Source of the DNA: an uncultured Lachnospiraceae bacterium
GTDB lineage: Bacteria; Bacillota; Clostridia; Lachnospirales; Lachnospiraceae
DNA length: 15,088 nucleotides
Assembly (NCBI GenBank): GCA_937901625.1
Contig: CALDIE010000021.1
Location: 1 to 15,088 of the forward strand
Direction of reading: 5' to 3'
Under the pieces are notes generated by a model, which worked only from the letters and a program-made list of their open reading frames with translations, was not told where the DNA came from and made no database searches. Of the stretch, positions 1 through 6,258 are shown one piece after another (within the stretch, counting starts at the first letter, position 1; each line of letters begins with the position of its first letter). The position numbers and the translations under genes were made by a program.

Positions 1-81
1 AGTAACAGATACTCAGGCAATGTAAATTTCTCGTCAGCATCTGGTCCTTACCATACGGGGTGCTACAATACCCACGCTTAA
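1..81 (+). other. 3' end of an open frame, possibly the variable tail of a DGR target protein
   Basis: Frame 1 is open from the window edge to a TAA at 79-81 and encodes 26 residues, beginning SNRYSGNVNFSSASG and ending CYNTHA. The Asn/Ser/Tyr/Gly-rich NVNFSS pattern resembles the C-terminal C-type-lectin-like variable region of diversity-generating retroelement target proteins. There, AAC/AAT template codons are mutagenised at adenines to codons such as TTC, GGT, TAC and CAT. This rests on a short segment only: no reverse transcriptase, Avd or template repeat lies in the window, and the rest of the gene would be left of base 1. It could equally be a chance open frame. Confidence 0.3.
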
Positions 82-275
82 AAATTCCGGCACCGCTGTG
101 GCTGGTTCTTACATGTATGGAGCTATATGTTTAGCACGATGCGGTCGCTTTGGTCAGAGTAGTTGCTCCTTTTCACGTGAGGTGCAGCACCAGACGAAGA
201 TGCTGGCGTGCAGGCTTGCTTCAACTGCTCCTTGCCACGCGGGGAGCTACAACTAAAGCGGCGGAACAACAAAAC
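82..275. other. Left-edge region without a convincing gene
   Basis: No credible gene is seen here. Frame 2 stays open from about base 26 to a TAA near 255. It reads as a low-complexity Cys/Arg/Ser-rich peptide without an obvious start, ribosome binding site or family. If bases 1-81 are a DGR variable region, this stretch would be its downstream flank. The open frame beginning at 150 that runs into the glycosyltransferase has no Shine-Dalgarno sequence and crosses the palindromic repeat, so it is treated as an upstream read-through artefact. Confidence 0.4.
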
Positions 276-302
276 ATGACAGTAGGTACGTCCCTGTGTC
301 AC
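276..302 (+). repeat. 27-bp near-palindromic repeat, copy 1 (inverted partner at 3438-3464)
   Basis: The element starts ATGACAGTAGG and ends CCCTGTGTCAC. Its reverse complement matches 3438-3464 at 25 of 27 positions. It is nearly self-complementary (TGACA at the left end, TGTCA at the right end, central ACGT), so it can form a hairpin or cruciform. It lies 15 bases upstream of the GT10 start codon and could sit in that gene's leader. The shape resembles REP-like elements moved by TnpA_REP/RAYT transposases; that likeness is from memory. Confidence 0.75.
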
Positions 303-317
303 ACGAAGGAGATCATC

Positions 318-1295
318 ATGAGTGAGCGAAAGAAAATCAAAATTGATTTTATTGACTTTTGGTCTGATTTAAATAAGACGGACAATTATTTTTACAATAT
401 TCTCTCCCGCTATTATGATGTTGAGATTTCCGATACGCCGGATTATGTTTTCTGCAGTTGTTTCTCGGATCGGCATTTTGAGTACACCGATTGCGTAAAG
501 ATCTTCTTTACCGGTGAGAATATCATTCCTGACTTTAATGTGTATGATTATGCTTTGGGATTCCATTTCATCGACTTTGAGGACCGATATTTACGCCTGC
601 CGCTCTATGCTCTTTACTCGAAAAACCAGGTGATCGAGCCCGCCTTAAAGAAACACACCTACAGCGACGAATACTATCTTTCCAAAAAGAAGTTCTGTAA
701 TCGCGTTGTATCCAATCCTTTCGCGTTGGGTGAGCGTGAGGAGATCTTCCGGAAACTCTCCGGGTACAAGCAGGTGGATTCCGGCGGCAAATACGAAAAT
801 AACGTCGGCGGACCCGTACCGGAAAAGATCGCATTCGAAAAGGATTATCGCTTCACGATCGCATTTGAGAACTCCTGCATGAGCGGATATACGACAGAAA
901 AAATTCTGGAGGCTTTTGCCGGAGATACAATCCCTATCTACTGGGGAAGTTCCCGCATAAAGGAAGAATTCAACCCGGATGCTTTTATCGACGCGGCATC
1001 CTTTGGCAGCGTGGAAGCCGCCATCGAAGAAGTTAAACGGATCGATGCTGATGACGAACTCGTCCTTAAAATGCTCAAAGCCCCCATCTTAAAAGAAGGC
1101 ATGCTGGCTGAACGCATTCTTGACGATCATTATGCAGATGAATTTTTAAGAAATATCTTTGACCAGGATCTTGCTACGGCAAAGCGCCGCAACATGGTCT
1201 ATATCGGAAGGGACTATCAAAAAAAGCGCAAAGACGCTTTTAAGCTTTACCGGATGGCTAAAAGCTTAAAGAACCCTTTGCGCAGAAAGAAATAA
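318..1295 (+). CDS. GT10 family alpha-1,3-fucosyltransferase-like protein
   Basis: This gene encodes 325 residues. The start at 318 is chosen because AAGGAG (306-311) sits 6 bases upstream; the longer frame from 150 has no ribosome binding site. The C-terminal half carries the GT10 nucleotide-sugar site: FENSCMSGYTTEKILEAF at about residues 183-200, followed by TIPIYWGSS and EEFNPDAFID. This closely resembles Helicobacter pylori FutA/FutB (FENS..YVTEKI, HTIPIYWGS, FNP.SF). The family transfers L-fucose from GDP-fucose to GlcNAc or Glc residues at the cytoplasmic face. There is no signal peptide or membrane span, and the basic tail (NPLRRKK) may aid membrane association; H. pylori-type heptad repeats are absent. 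The start of the gene is A/T rich (about 33% GC in one 60-base line), unlike neighbours, suggesting transfer. Donor and acceptor specificity cannot be read from sequence. It converges on the ketoisomerase gene with a 10-base gap. Confidence 0.88.
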   Translation: MSERKKIKIDFIDFWSDLNKTDNYFYNILSRYYDVEISDTPDYVFCSCFSDRHFEYTDCVKIFFTGENIIPDFNVYDYALGFHFIDFEDRYLRLPLYALYSKNQVIEPALKKHTYSDEYYLSKKKFCNRVVSNPFALGEREEIFRKLSGYKQVDSGGKYENNVGGPVPEKIAFEKDYRFTIAFENSCMSGYTTEKILEAFAGDTIPIYWGSSRIKEEFNPDAFIDAASFGSVEAAIEEVKRIDADDELVLKMLKAPILKEGMLAERILDDHYADEFLRNIFDQDLATAKRRNMVYIGRDYQKKRKDAFKLYRMAKSLKNPLRRKK

Positions 1296-1305
1296 AAGAA
1301 ATCAC

Positions 1306-1728
1306 TTATACTTCAGCTTCGGGGTGCGGCTCGGCACCTACATATTTCAAAAACTCAGCGTAGTCGTAGATATAATCCTCCGGCTCATAGAGTTCGGAGG
1401 CCAGCACCAAAAGCACGGTTCCCGGAGTAAAATCATACATGATCCTCCACATGCAATTGTCTACGTATACACCCTCAAAAGGCCGGTTTAACACTATATC
1501 CTCACGCTCTTTTCCGTCATCCAAAAGAAGTCGGCAGCTTCCGGCCACACAGACCAGAACCTGCTTTAAATTTCTGTGGGCATGATGTCCTCTGGAAATT
1601 CCTCCCTTTGTATCATACATATAATAAACACGCTTTATATCAAAGGGGATGGATTTCTCATTTTCAATCGCGACTAACTGTCCCCTGTAATCACCATGCG
1701 GTTCAAAGAAAAACTTTTCGATCTTCAT
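1306..1728 (-). CDS. FdtA/QdtA-like sugar 3,4-ketoisomerase (WxcM-like cupin)
   Basis: This is a 140-residue small cupin. RGHHAHRNLKQVLVCVAGSCRLLLDDG (about residues 46-72) is the hallmark of TDP-4-keto-6-deoxyhexose 3,4-ketoisomerases: the HxH pair His49/His51 corresponds to the catalytic histidines of FdtA and QdtA, and the N-terminal GDYRGQLVAIE strand is typical. These enzymes move the keto group from C4 to C3 of a dTDP-6-deoxy-hexulose, so that an aminotransferase can make a 3-amino sugar such as Fuc3NAc or Qui3NAc. Length matches the family. The start is supported by an AGAGGA-type site just upstream. It is transcribed leftward from an extended -10 promoter at 1796-1801. No rmlA/rmlB or 3-aminotransferase is visible beside it, so its substrate here is uncertain. 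Confidence 0.85.
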   Translation of the reverse strand: MKIEKFFFEPHGDYRGQLVAIENEKSIPFDIKRVYYMYDTKGGISRGHHAHRNLKQVLVCVAGSCRLLLDDGKEREDIVLNRPFEGVYVDNCMWRIMYDFTPGTVLLVLASELYEPEDYIYDYAEFLKYVGAEPHPEAEV

Positions 1729-1757
1729 CTCTTTCCTCTTTCCTACTGTTTTTCTTT

Positions 1758-1781
1758 TTGCCGCCTGCTTACCGGCGGCAA
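1758..1781 (-). promoter_or_regulatory. Leader hairpin of the ketoisomerase gene
   Basis: This is a perfect 8-bp stem (TTGCCGCC / GGCGGCAA) with an 8-base loop. It lies between the leftward promoter and the start codon at 1728. On the leftward transcript it is followed by an A-rich stretch rather than a U run, so it is not a standard terminator. It may stabilise the mRNA or have a regulatory role. Confidence 0.5.
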
Positions 1782-1795
1782 TGCTTTCCTATGCT

Positions 1796-1824
1796 ATTAT
1801 ACCATCTCCGCCGTGAAATGACAC
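1796..1824 (-). promoter_or_regulatory. Extended -10 promoter for the ketoisomerase gene
   Basis: On the minus strand, TGGTATAAT gives a perfect -10 (1796-1801) with an extended TGn. With a 17-base spacer, the -35 position carries GTGTCA (4 of 6 matches to TTGACA). The expected transcript leader of about 60 bases contains the 8-bp hairpin at 1758-1781. Confidence 0.6.
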
Positions 1825-1900
1825 TCCCGGGGTTTTGCAGGTGGGATCTTTAGTCTGAAATCATTCCGTGAATATGATGATTTCGATCTTCCATGCGTAA

Positions 1901-2033
1901 CATCCGCTGCGCCGAGTCTCATCCCCCTCGCCGAATCTCAGCCCCCACGCCGAGTCTCGTCCCCCACGCCGAGTCTCATCCCCCACGCCAAGTCTCATCC
2001 GCTGCGCCGAGTCTCGTCCCCCACGACGAGTCT
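1901..2033. repeat. Tandem array, seven 19-bp units
   Basis: There are seven consecutive 19-base units, with a consensus close to CATCCCCCACGCCGAGTCT. Units 1 and 6 (CATCCGCTGCGCCGAGTCT) are identical; the others differ by one to several bases, mostly in the first half. A partial eighth unit (CATCC) follows. The period is not a multiple of three and no ribosome binding site precedes the open frame through it, so it is non-coding. It sits between the leftward promoter at 1796 and the rightward promoter at 2043. It may be a multi-site binding region or simply a slippage-prone minisatellite. Confidence 0.85.
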
Positions 2034-2042
2034 CATCCACAG

Positions 2043-2071
2043 TTGACCATAATCGGAATTTGTCTTAAACT
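2043..2071 (+). promoter_or_regulatory. Putative promoter of the PseC-like aminotransferase gene
   Basis: TTGACC (5 of 6, 2043-2048) is separated by 17 bases from TAAACT (4 of 6, 2066-2071). It begins 9 bases after the last full unit of the 19-bp array. A 9-base direct repeat CGTTTGATC (2085-2093 and 2099-2107, 14-base period) lies just past the expected start point and could be an operator. The expected leader is about 140 bases. Confidence 0.4.
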
Positions 2072-2220
2072 ATGCCTTGATGAGCGTTTGATCATAACCG
2101 TTTGATCGTTTACTTACGAAAAAGGGATAGTCTCAAGCGACGCAGGAAAACCCGAGTCAAAATAACAGGCTCAAATAAACCCTGATAAGTTCATCGAAGA
2201 ACACCAGATGGAGGAACGCT

Positions 2221-3441
2221 ATGTCCGTTACACAAGATTCAAACCATGCCCTTCCCGCGCTTTTAGGCGGCACGCCTGTGCGGAAGGAAAAGATATTTTA
2301 CGGAAGACAATGGGTCACAGAGGAGGACGTGGATGCCGTTGCAAAAGTCCTGACAGGTCCTTACCTCACCTGTGGACCGGAAGTGGAAAAATTGGAGCAA
2401 AAACTTTGTTCCATGACCGGGGCAAAGTATGCCGTAGCCGTGACCAACTGCACATCCGCATTACATCTGGCCTCTTTAACCGCAGGCTTGGAAGAAGGGG
2501 ATGAATTGATCACCACTCCGCTCACCTTTATGGCCAGTGCCAACTGCGCGCTGTACTGCGGAGCTCGTCCGGTATTTGCCGATATCGATCCGGACACATA
2601 CAATATCGATCCCGCTTCCATTGAAGATCATATCACGGAGAGAACCAAGGCTGTCGTTGCCGTAGATTACACAGGGCAGGCTGTAAAACTGGATGAGATC
2701 CGCGCGATCTGCGAAAAGCATCATCTGATCCTGATCGAGGATGCCGCGCATTCCATCGGTACCAAATACAAGGGACAGCCCGTTGGATCGATCGCAGATA
2801 TGACCTGCTTTTCCTTCCATCCCGTCAAAACAGTTACGGCCGGAGAAGGCGGTGCCATCTTAACAAATAACGAAGAATACTACCACAAGTTAAAGCTGTT
2901 GCGTTCCCACGCCATGGAGAGCCGGCCGGAATTCCAGATCGACGGACCGCACGAAGGTCCCTGGGTCTATGAACAGCAGATGCTCGGCTTTAACTACCGT
3001 ATGACGGATATACAGGCTGCGCTTCTGTCCAGTCAGTTGCAGAAGATCGATTCGTTTATCGCCAGACGCAAGGAAATCGTAAAGCGTTATAACAAAGTAT
3101 TCTCTGCTTATCCCGAGATCATCATCCAGAAGGAGATCCCGGAATCCGATACATCCAGACATCTCTATATTTTGCGTCTGGATCTTGATCGTTTAAACTG
3201 CACCAGACGGGAGTTCTTTGACGCCATGTCCGCGGAGAATGTTCAGTGCCAGATCCACTACGTTCCCGTATACTGGTTTCCTCATTATCAGTCTCTCGGC
3301 TTTACCAAAGGACTGTGCCCGAACGCGGAAAAAGTCTATGCCGGAATCATGAGTATCCCTCTCTACCCCCGCTTAACAGACGAGGATGTGGAAAGCGTCA
3401 TCACCGCCGTCACCAAACTCATCACCTACTACCGCAAGTGA
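2221..3441 (+). CDS. pseC: PseC-like DegT/DnrJ/EryC1 sugar aminotransferase
   Basis: This encodes 406 residues. ATG 2221 is preceded by GGAGGA at 2210-2215. It is a PLP enzyme of the DegT/DnrJ/EryC1/StrS class (aspartate aminotransferase fold). Visible motifs are NCTSALHLA (76-84), IEDAAHS (172-178, Asp174 pairs with the PLP ring nitrogen) and SFHPVKTVTAGEGG (198-211, Lys203 as the Schiff-base lysine). The HPVK.(I/V)T.GEGG form and the YGRQW..EEDVDAV..VL..P.LT.GP N-terminus match PseC, which aminates UDP-4-keto-6-deoxy-L-AltNAc using glutamate. About 20 extra N-terminal residues precede the core. The PseB-type dehydratase that would supply the substrate is encoded nearby but convergently, an uncommon layout for a pseB-pseC pair. 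Other 4-amino-sugar transaminases of the ArnB/PglE type are the alternative. The stop codon lies inside the palindromic repeat at 3438-3464. Confidence 0.85.
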   Translation: MSVTQDSNHALPALLGGTPVRKEKIFYGRQWVTEEDVDAVAKVLTGPYLTCGPEVEKLEQKLCSMTGAKYAVAVTNCTSALHLASLTAGLEEGDELITTPLTFMASANCALYCGARPVFADIDPDTYNIDPASIEDHITERTKAVVAVDYTGQAVKLDEIRAICEKHHLILIEDAAHSIGTKYKGQPVGSIADMTCFSFHPVKTVTAGEGGAILTNNEEYYHKLKLLRSHAMESRPEFQIDGPHEGPWVYEQQMLGFNYRMTDIQAALLSSQLQKIDSFIARRKEIVKRYNKVFSAYPEIIIQKEIPESDTSRHLYILRLDLDRLNCTRREFFDAMSAENVQCQIHYVPVYWFPHYQSLGFTKGLCPNAEKVYAGIMSIPLYPRLTDEDVESVITAVTKLITYYRK

Positions 3442-3464
3442 CACAGGGACGTACCTGCTGTCAC
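3438..3464 (-). repeat. 27-bp near-palindromic repeat, copy 2
   Basis: It runs from GTGACACAGG to CCTGCTGTCAC and is the inverted partner of 276-302 (25 of 27 identical). A 10-bp stem (GTGACACAGG with CCTG-C-TGTCAC, one bulge) closes a 6-base loop. It starts within the last two codons of the aminotransferase gene, so the element supplies the stop codon. Further hairpin-prone sequence follows to about 3539 (CGCG-gagata-CGCG, then GTCAC-T6-GTGGC), as in composite REP-type clusters. Confidence 0.75.
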
Positions 3465-3538
3465 GTTTTCGCGGAGATACGCGATGGTCAAAACATCACC
3501 GGTCACTTTTTTGTGGCACGAGAGCGTTCTCCTGTCAC

Positions 3539-3574
3539 CAATATATCCTCTACATACAATATATCCTCTACATA
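3539..3574. repeat. Perfect 18-bp tandem duplication
   Basis: CAATATATCCTCTACATA occurs twice back to back without a mismatch, immediately before the terminator hairpin. No gene covers it. Confidence 0.85.
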
Positions 3575-3575
3575 G

Positions 3576-3609
3576 AAAAAAAGGCTGTGCCTATAGGCAT
3601 AGCCTTTTT
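3576..3609. terminator. Bidirectional rho-independent terminator
   Basis: The stem GGCTGTGCC (3583-3591) pairs with GGCATAGCC (3596-3604) around a TATA loop: 9 pairs, one G-T. Seven A precede it and five T follow, so it can terminate in either direction. It closes the rightward aminotransferase transcript and would back up the leftward terminator of the pseB operon. Confidence 0.85.
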
Positions 3610-3632
3610 CTGTGCCACTTCCTAACTCTTCT

Positions 3633-3780
3633 GCATGCCAAACCCTTCCGCATGGGTGCCACAGCAATAATTTGCCCCTATTTTTTCTCTTTTTTTGCTG
3701 TAAGTGGCATGCCAAACCCTTGCGCATCGATGCCACGGCTATAATTTGCCCCTATTTTCTCTTTTTTATCGCTGCAAGAG
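3633..3780. repeat. Tandem duplication of a 74-bp unit
   Basis: Two adjacent 74-base units (3633-3706 and 3707-3780) align without gaps in length and are roughly 80% identical by eye. Each begins GCATGCCAAACCCTT, has TAATTTGCCCCTATTTT in the middle and ends in a pyrimidine-rich run. Within unit 1, GCCACAGCAA can pair with TTGCT...GTGGC downstream. It is non-coding: open frames through it lack ribosome binding sites. Confidence 0.7.
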
Positions 3781-3799
3781 ACCTCCATAATTTAACAGC

Positions 3800-3844
3800 A
3801 AAAAAACACAGCCTCCTGAATCTTCCAAAAAAGTCAGGAGACTG
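3800..3844 (-). terminator. Rho-independent terminator of the GT2-pseB operon
   Basis: Read leftward, CAG-t-CTCCTGA pairs with TCAGGAG-g-CTG (10 pairs around one mismatch, 14-base loop), and a run of seven T follows after TG. It lies about 20 bases past the dehydratase stop. Confidence 0.75.
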
Positions 3845-3864
3845 TAAAACCTGCCCTGTCCACA

Positions 3865-4869
3865 TCAATGCTTATCCAGATCCGTCTTCAAAAGCCTCTG
3901 AATATCTTCCACGCCGAGCCACTCGGTGTTGGTACCGGAACTGTACTCGAAACCGACCTCCACGAGCTGTCCTCCGGGGATTACATCCCGGTCCCGCCAC
4001 CAATCATAGTGCGGGTATACGATGTAATGTTTCTCATATTCGTAGGTATGGAAAGAATCTTCCTTGGTCACCATCACTTCATGGAGCTTCTCTCCTTCGC
4101 GGATGCCCACTTCCGGCATCTCGCAGCCGGGCATCATTGCCTGAGCAAGATCCGTGATCTTAAAGGAAGGGATCTTGGAGATAAAGGTCTCTCCGCCTCT
4201 GCTCTCTTCCAGTGCCTTGATCACCAGTTCCACGCCCTGCTCCAAACTGATCCAGAATCTCGTCATGCGGTAATCTGTGATCGGCAACTCCTTACCTCCC
4301 TGGTCAATGATGTTCTGGAAGAATGGGATTACGGAGCCGCGGCTTCCTGCTACATTGCCGTAGCGAACCACGGAAAAACGGGTACCGTCTTCTCCGCCGT
4401 AGGCATTGGCTGCGGTAAAGAGCTTATCGCTTACCAACTTGGTGCCTCCGTAAAGGTTGATCGGGTTAACCGCCTTATCGGTAGACAGTGCCACCACTTT
4501 CTTAACGCCGCTGTCCAGAGACGCATTGATCACGCTCATCGCGCCGTTAATATTGGTCTTGATCGCCTCGTTCGGGTTGTATTCACACGCCGGAACCTGC
4601 TTTAAAGCAGCAGCGTGGATCACATAATCCACTCCCTTCATCGCTCTGCGAAGACGGTCTTCGTCTCTCACATCTCCGATAAAGAAACGCAGAATATTCT
4701 TATCCTTGTTGTACTCCCTGTATTCATTTGCCATCAAAAACTGCTTGAACTCATCCCTGGAATAGATGATGATCTTCTTCGGTTCATAATGCTTCAAAAC
4801 ATATTCCACAAAGTGATGTCCAAAAGATCCCGTACCTCCGGTGATCAAAATCGTCTTTCCGTTTAACAT
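3865..4869 (-). CDS. pseB: PseB-like UDP-N-acetylglucosamine 4,6-dehydratase (inverting)
   Basis: This encodes 334 residues; the start is supported by AGGAG 9 bases upstream. It is an extended-SDR fold protein: NAD(P)-binding GGTGSFG at 11-17, SRDEFKQ at 37-43, GDVRD at 65-69, and the active-site block STDKAVNPINLYGGTK at 129-144. That block holds Asp131, Lys132, Tyr140 and Lys144, equivalent to Asp132/Lys133/Tyr141/Lys145 of H. pylori PseB (FlaA1). ALKQVPACEYNP (88-99) is also diagnostic. The enzyme converts UDP-GlcNAc to UDP-2-acetamido-2,6-dideoxy-L-arabino-4-hexulose in the cytoplasm, the first step to pseudaminic acid and related 4-amino sugars. Length is as expected for PseB. It is the second gene of a leftward operon, 49 bases after the GT2 gene. 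The product would feed the PseC-like aminotransferase at 2221. Confidence 0.92.
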   Translation of the reverse strand: MLNGKTILITGGTGSFGHHFVEYVLKHYEPKKIIIYSRDEFKQFLMANEYREYNKDKNILRFFIGDVRDEDRLRRAMKGVDYVIHAAALKQVPACEYNPNEAIKTNINGAMSVINASLDSGVKKVVALSTDKAVNPINLYGGTKLVSDKLFTAANAYGGEDGTRFSVVRYGNVAGSRGSVIPFFQNIIDQGGKELPITDYRMTRFWISLEQGVELVIKALEESRGGETFISKIPSFKITDLAQAMMPGCEMPEVGIREGEKLHEVMVTKEDSFHTYEYEKHYIVYPHYDWWRDRDVIPGGQLVEVGFEYSSGTNTEWLGVEDIQRLLKTDLDKH

Positions 4870-4918
4870 ATATCTTTCTCCTGTATCTGAATCAGTTTTT
4901 AATTTACAACGGACGCTT

Positions 4919-5905
4919 TTAAATCAAGCGATCCGGCGTCGTATCCTCTATATTGGTCTCTTTTACGATATAGATCGGCCGGCGCTTCACTTCCTGATAG
5001 ATCTGAGCCAAATACTCGCCGATCACACCCAGGATGATGATAACGATACCCCCCATCAAAAAGACCGCTAACATTATCGAGGCATATCCGGTTCTTTCCT
5101 CATAGGGTTGTCTGGCAGCCTTGATGAAGATCTGTATCCCCCAAAGGACGGAACAGAAAACCACAAACATACCCAGGTAGATCACGCTTCTTAAAGGTGT
5201 CGGAGCAAACGCGAAAATACCGTTAAACGCGTATTTTACCAACCCGCTGAAACTCCACTTGGTCTCTCCGGCTGCGCGCTCCACATTTTCATACTCGATC
5301 CATTCGGTATCAAATCCCACCCAGGAATACATACCTTTCGTGAAACGTTCCCGCTCACTCATGGACACAAGCGCTTCCACCACCGGTCTCTTCATCATGC
5401 GAAAATCCGTACTTCCGGGCTGCATTTCCACGCTCGTCAATCGGTTGATGACATGGTAGAAAGCCCGTGAAAATGCACTTCGTATCTTCGGTTCCCCTTT
5501 TCTCGATACCCTTCTGGCCGCAGCGCAGTCATGCCCTTCTTCCAGGGCCTGTGCCATCTTAGGCAGAAGTGTCGGCGGGTGCTGTAAATCCGCATCGATC
5601 GGTACCACATAATCTCCGATACTCTTGGAAAACCCGACAAAGAGTGCCGATTCCTTTCCGAAATTACGGGAGAAGGAAACATACCGGACATGTTCCGGAT
5701 CGTTATCTGCCACCTGCCTGATCAGGGATAAGGTCTTATCCTTGCTCCCGTCATCGATATAAAATATCCTGTAATCGTAGGCAGGCATCATCTCTTTAAA
5801 TACTCGGGTCACTTCTTCCTGAAATATAAGAATGCACTGTTCTTCGTTATAACAGGGAACCAGAAGCTCTATGATCTTTTTCTTTTCTAATGCAGGATCC
5901 GCCAT
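4919..5905 (-). CDS. GtrB/ArnC-like polyprenyl-phosphate glycosyltransferase (GT2)
   Basis: This encodes 328 residues from ATG 5905, chosen because GGGGAG lies 4 bases upstream. The alternative ATG at 5917 adds four residues but has only a distant AGAGGA. The GT2 GT-A domain shows LLVPCYNEEQ (14-23), IDDGSKDKT (50-58) and the DxD-containing VPIDADLQHPP (101-111). Two hydrophobic segments (about 236-261 and 275-300) form the usual C-terminal membrane hairpin, ending in a basic juxtamembrane stretch. The family (DPM1, GtrB, ArnC, CsbB) moves a sugar from a nucleotide donor to undecaprenyl phosphate on the inner face of the membrane. It is first in the operon with pseB, so it may load the amino-deoxy sugar or glucose onto the lipid carrier. 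A partner flippase or GT-C transferase is not in view. Confidence 0.88.
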   Translation of the reverse strand: MADPALEKKKIIELLVPCYNEEQCILIFQEEVTRVFKEMMPAYDYRIFYIDDGSKDKTLSLIRQVADNDPEHVRYVSFSRNFGKESALFVGFSKSIGDYVVPIDADLQHPPTLLPKMAQALEEGHDCAAARRVSRKGEPKIRSAFSRAFYHVINRLTSVEMQPGSTDFRMMKRPVVEALVSMSERERFTKGMYSWVGFDTEWIEYENVERAAGETKWSFSGLVKYAFNGIFAFAPTPLRSVIYLGMFVVFCSVLWGIQIFIKAARQPYEERTGYASIMLAVFLMGGIVIIILGVIGEYLAQIYQEVKRRPIYIVKETNIEDTTPDRLI

Positions 5906-5992
5906 ATCGCTCCCCATTCATGAGATCCGTCCTCTTGCAGTCCCGAACCCCGATTTTATATTGCTGCTTATCACTTCCATACAACAAATGAC

Positions 5993-6021
5993 ATTATAAC
6001 ATTTTTTCTTGCGTTATTATA
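5993..6021 (-). promoter_or_regulatory. Promoter region of the GT2-pseB operon
   Basis: Two perfect leftward TATAAT boxes are present. The one at 5993-5998 has an extended TGT directly upstream (TGTTATAAT); the other is at 6016-6021. Neither has a convincing -35, so the extended -10 at 5993 is the better candidate. The leader would be about 80 bases. Confidence 0.5.
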
Positions 6022-6123
6022 GCGAAATCTGTAAAATAACTCGTGATATATACCCGGGGATGATAGCACGGGTAAACTCCGCGCCTTTCGTGTACTACAG
6101 TTTCCAAATAATCCGTACGTCAT

Positions 6124-6177
6124 GCGAGAGCTGCTTTAGCAACGGAGAAATTCGTGACATCCGTTAGGGGGCAAAAG
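6124..6177 (+). repeat. Dispersed ~54-bp intergenic repeat, copy A
   Basis: It starts GCGAGAGCTGCTTTAGCAAC and ends GGCAAAAG. It aligns to 10250-10302 with about 32 of the first 38 positions identical. It contains a small hairpin, ACGGA-GAAA-TTCGT (6142-6155), closed by a GNRA-type tetraloop. It lies about 80 bases upstream of the DUF1292 start. Confidence 0.7.
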
Positions 6178-6258
6178 TCCCTCACTGTATATCATCGGAA
6201 AACGATTTACTGTAAATGAATGCAGAAGAACAAAACAGGTAAATAAAAAGGAGGCAAT

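Larger units (their letters stand above)
5906..6258. other. Divergent intergenic region between the GT2 gene and the DUF1292 gene
   Basis: No gene is seen here. It holds the leftward GT2 promoter (5993-6021), a short inverted repeat TACCCG/CGGGTA (6051-6056 and 6069-6074) and the dispersed repeat at 6124-6177. The promoter of the rightward DUF1292 gene could not be placed with confidence. Confidence 0.6.

Noticed and set aside
150..317. N-terminal extension of the GT10 gene
   Set aside because: There is no Shine-Dalgarno sequence for the upstream start, the translated extension is Arg/Cys-rich without family similarity, and it runs through the palindromic repeat; AAGGAG fits ATG 318.
1901..2040. 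CRISPR-like array
   Set aside because: Units are contiguous 19-mers without spacers, and no cas gene is present; it is a tandem repeat.
1893..2105. Small repetitive ORF over the 19-bp array (ESHPPRR-type repeats)
   Set aside because: There is no ribosome binding site, and a 19-base period shifts frame each unit; the apparent peptide repeats are a by-product of the DNA repeat.
2085..2107. CGTTTGATC direct repeat as an operator
   Set aside because: Only two 9-base copies and no known regulator; noted with the promoter but not called as a separate site.
3868..4605. 245-codon plus-strand ORF opposite pseB
   Set aside because: It is antisense to a highly conserved dehydratase gene and has no supporting start signal.
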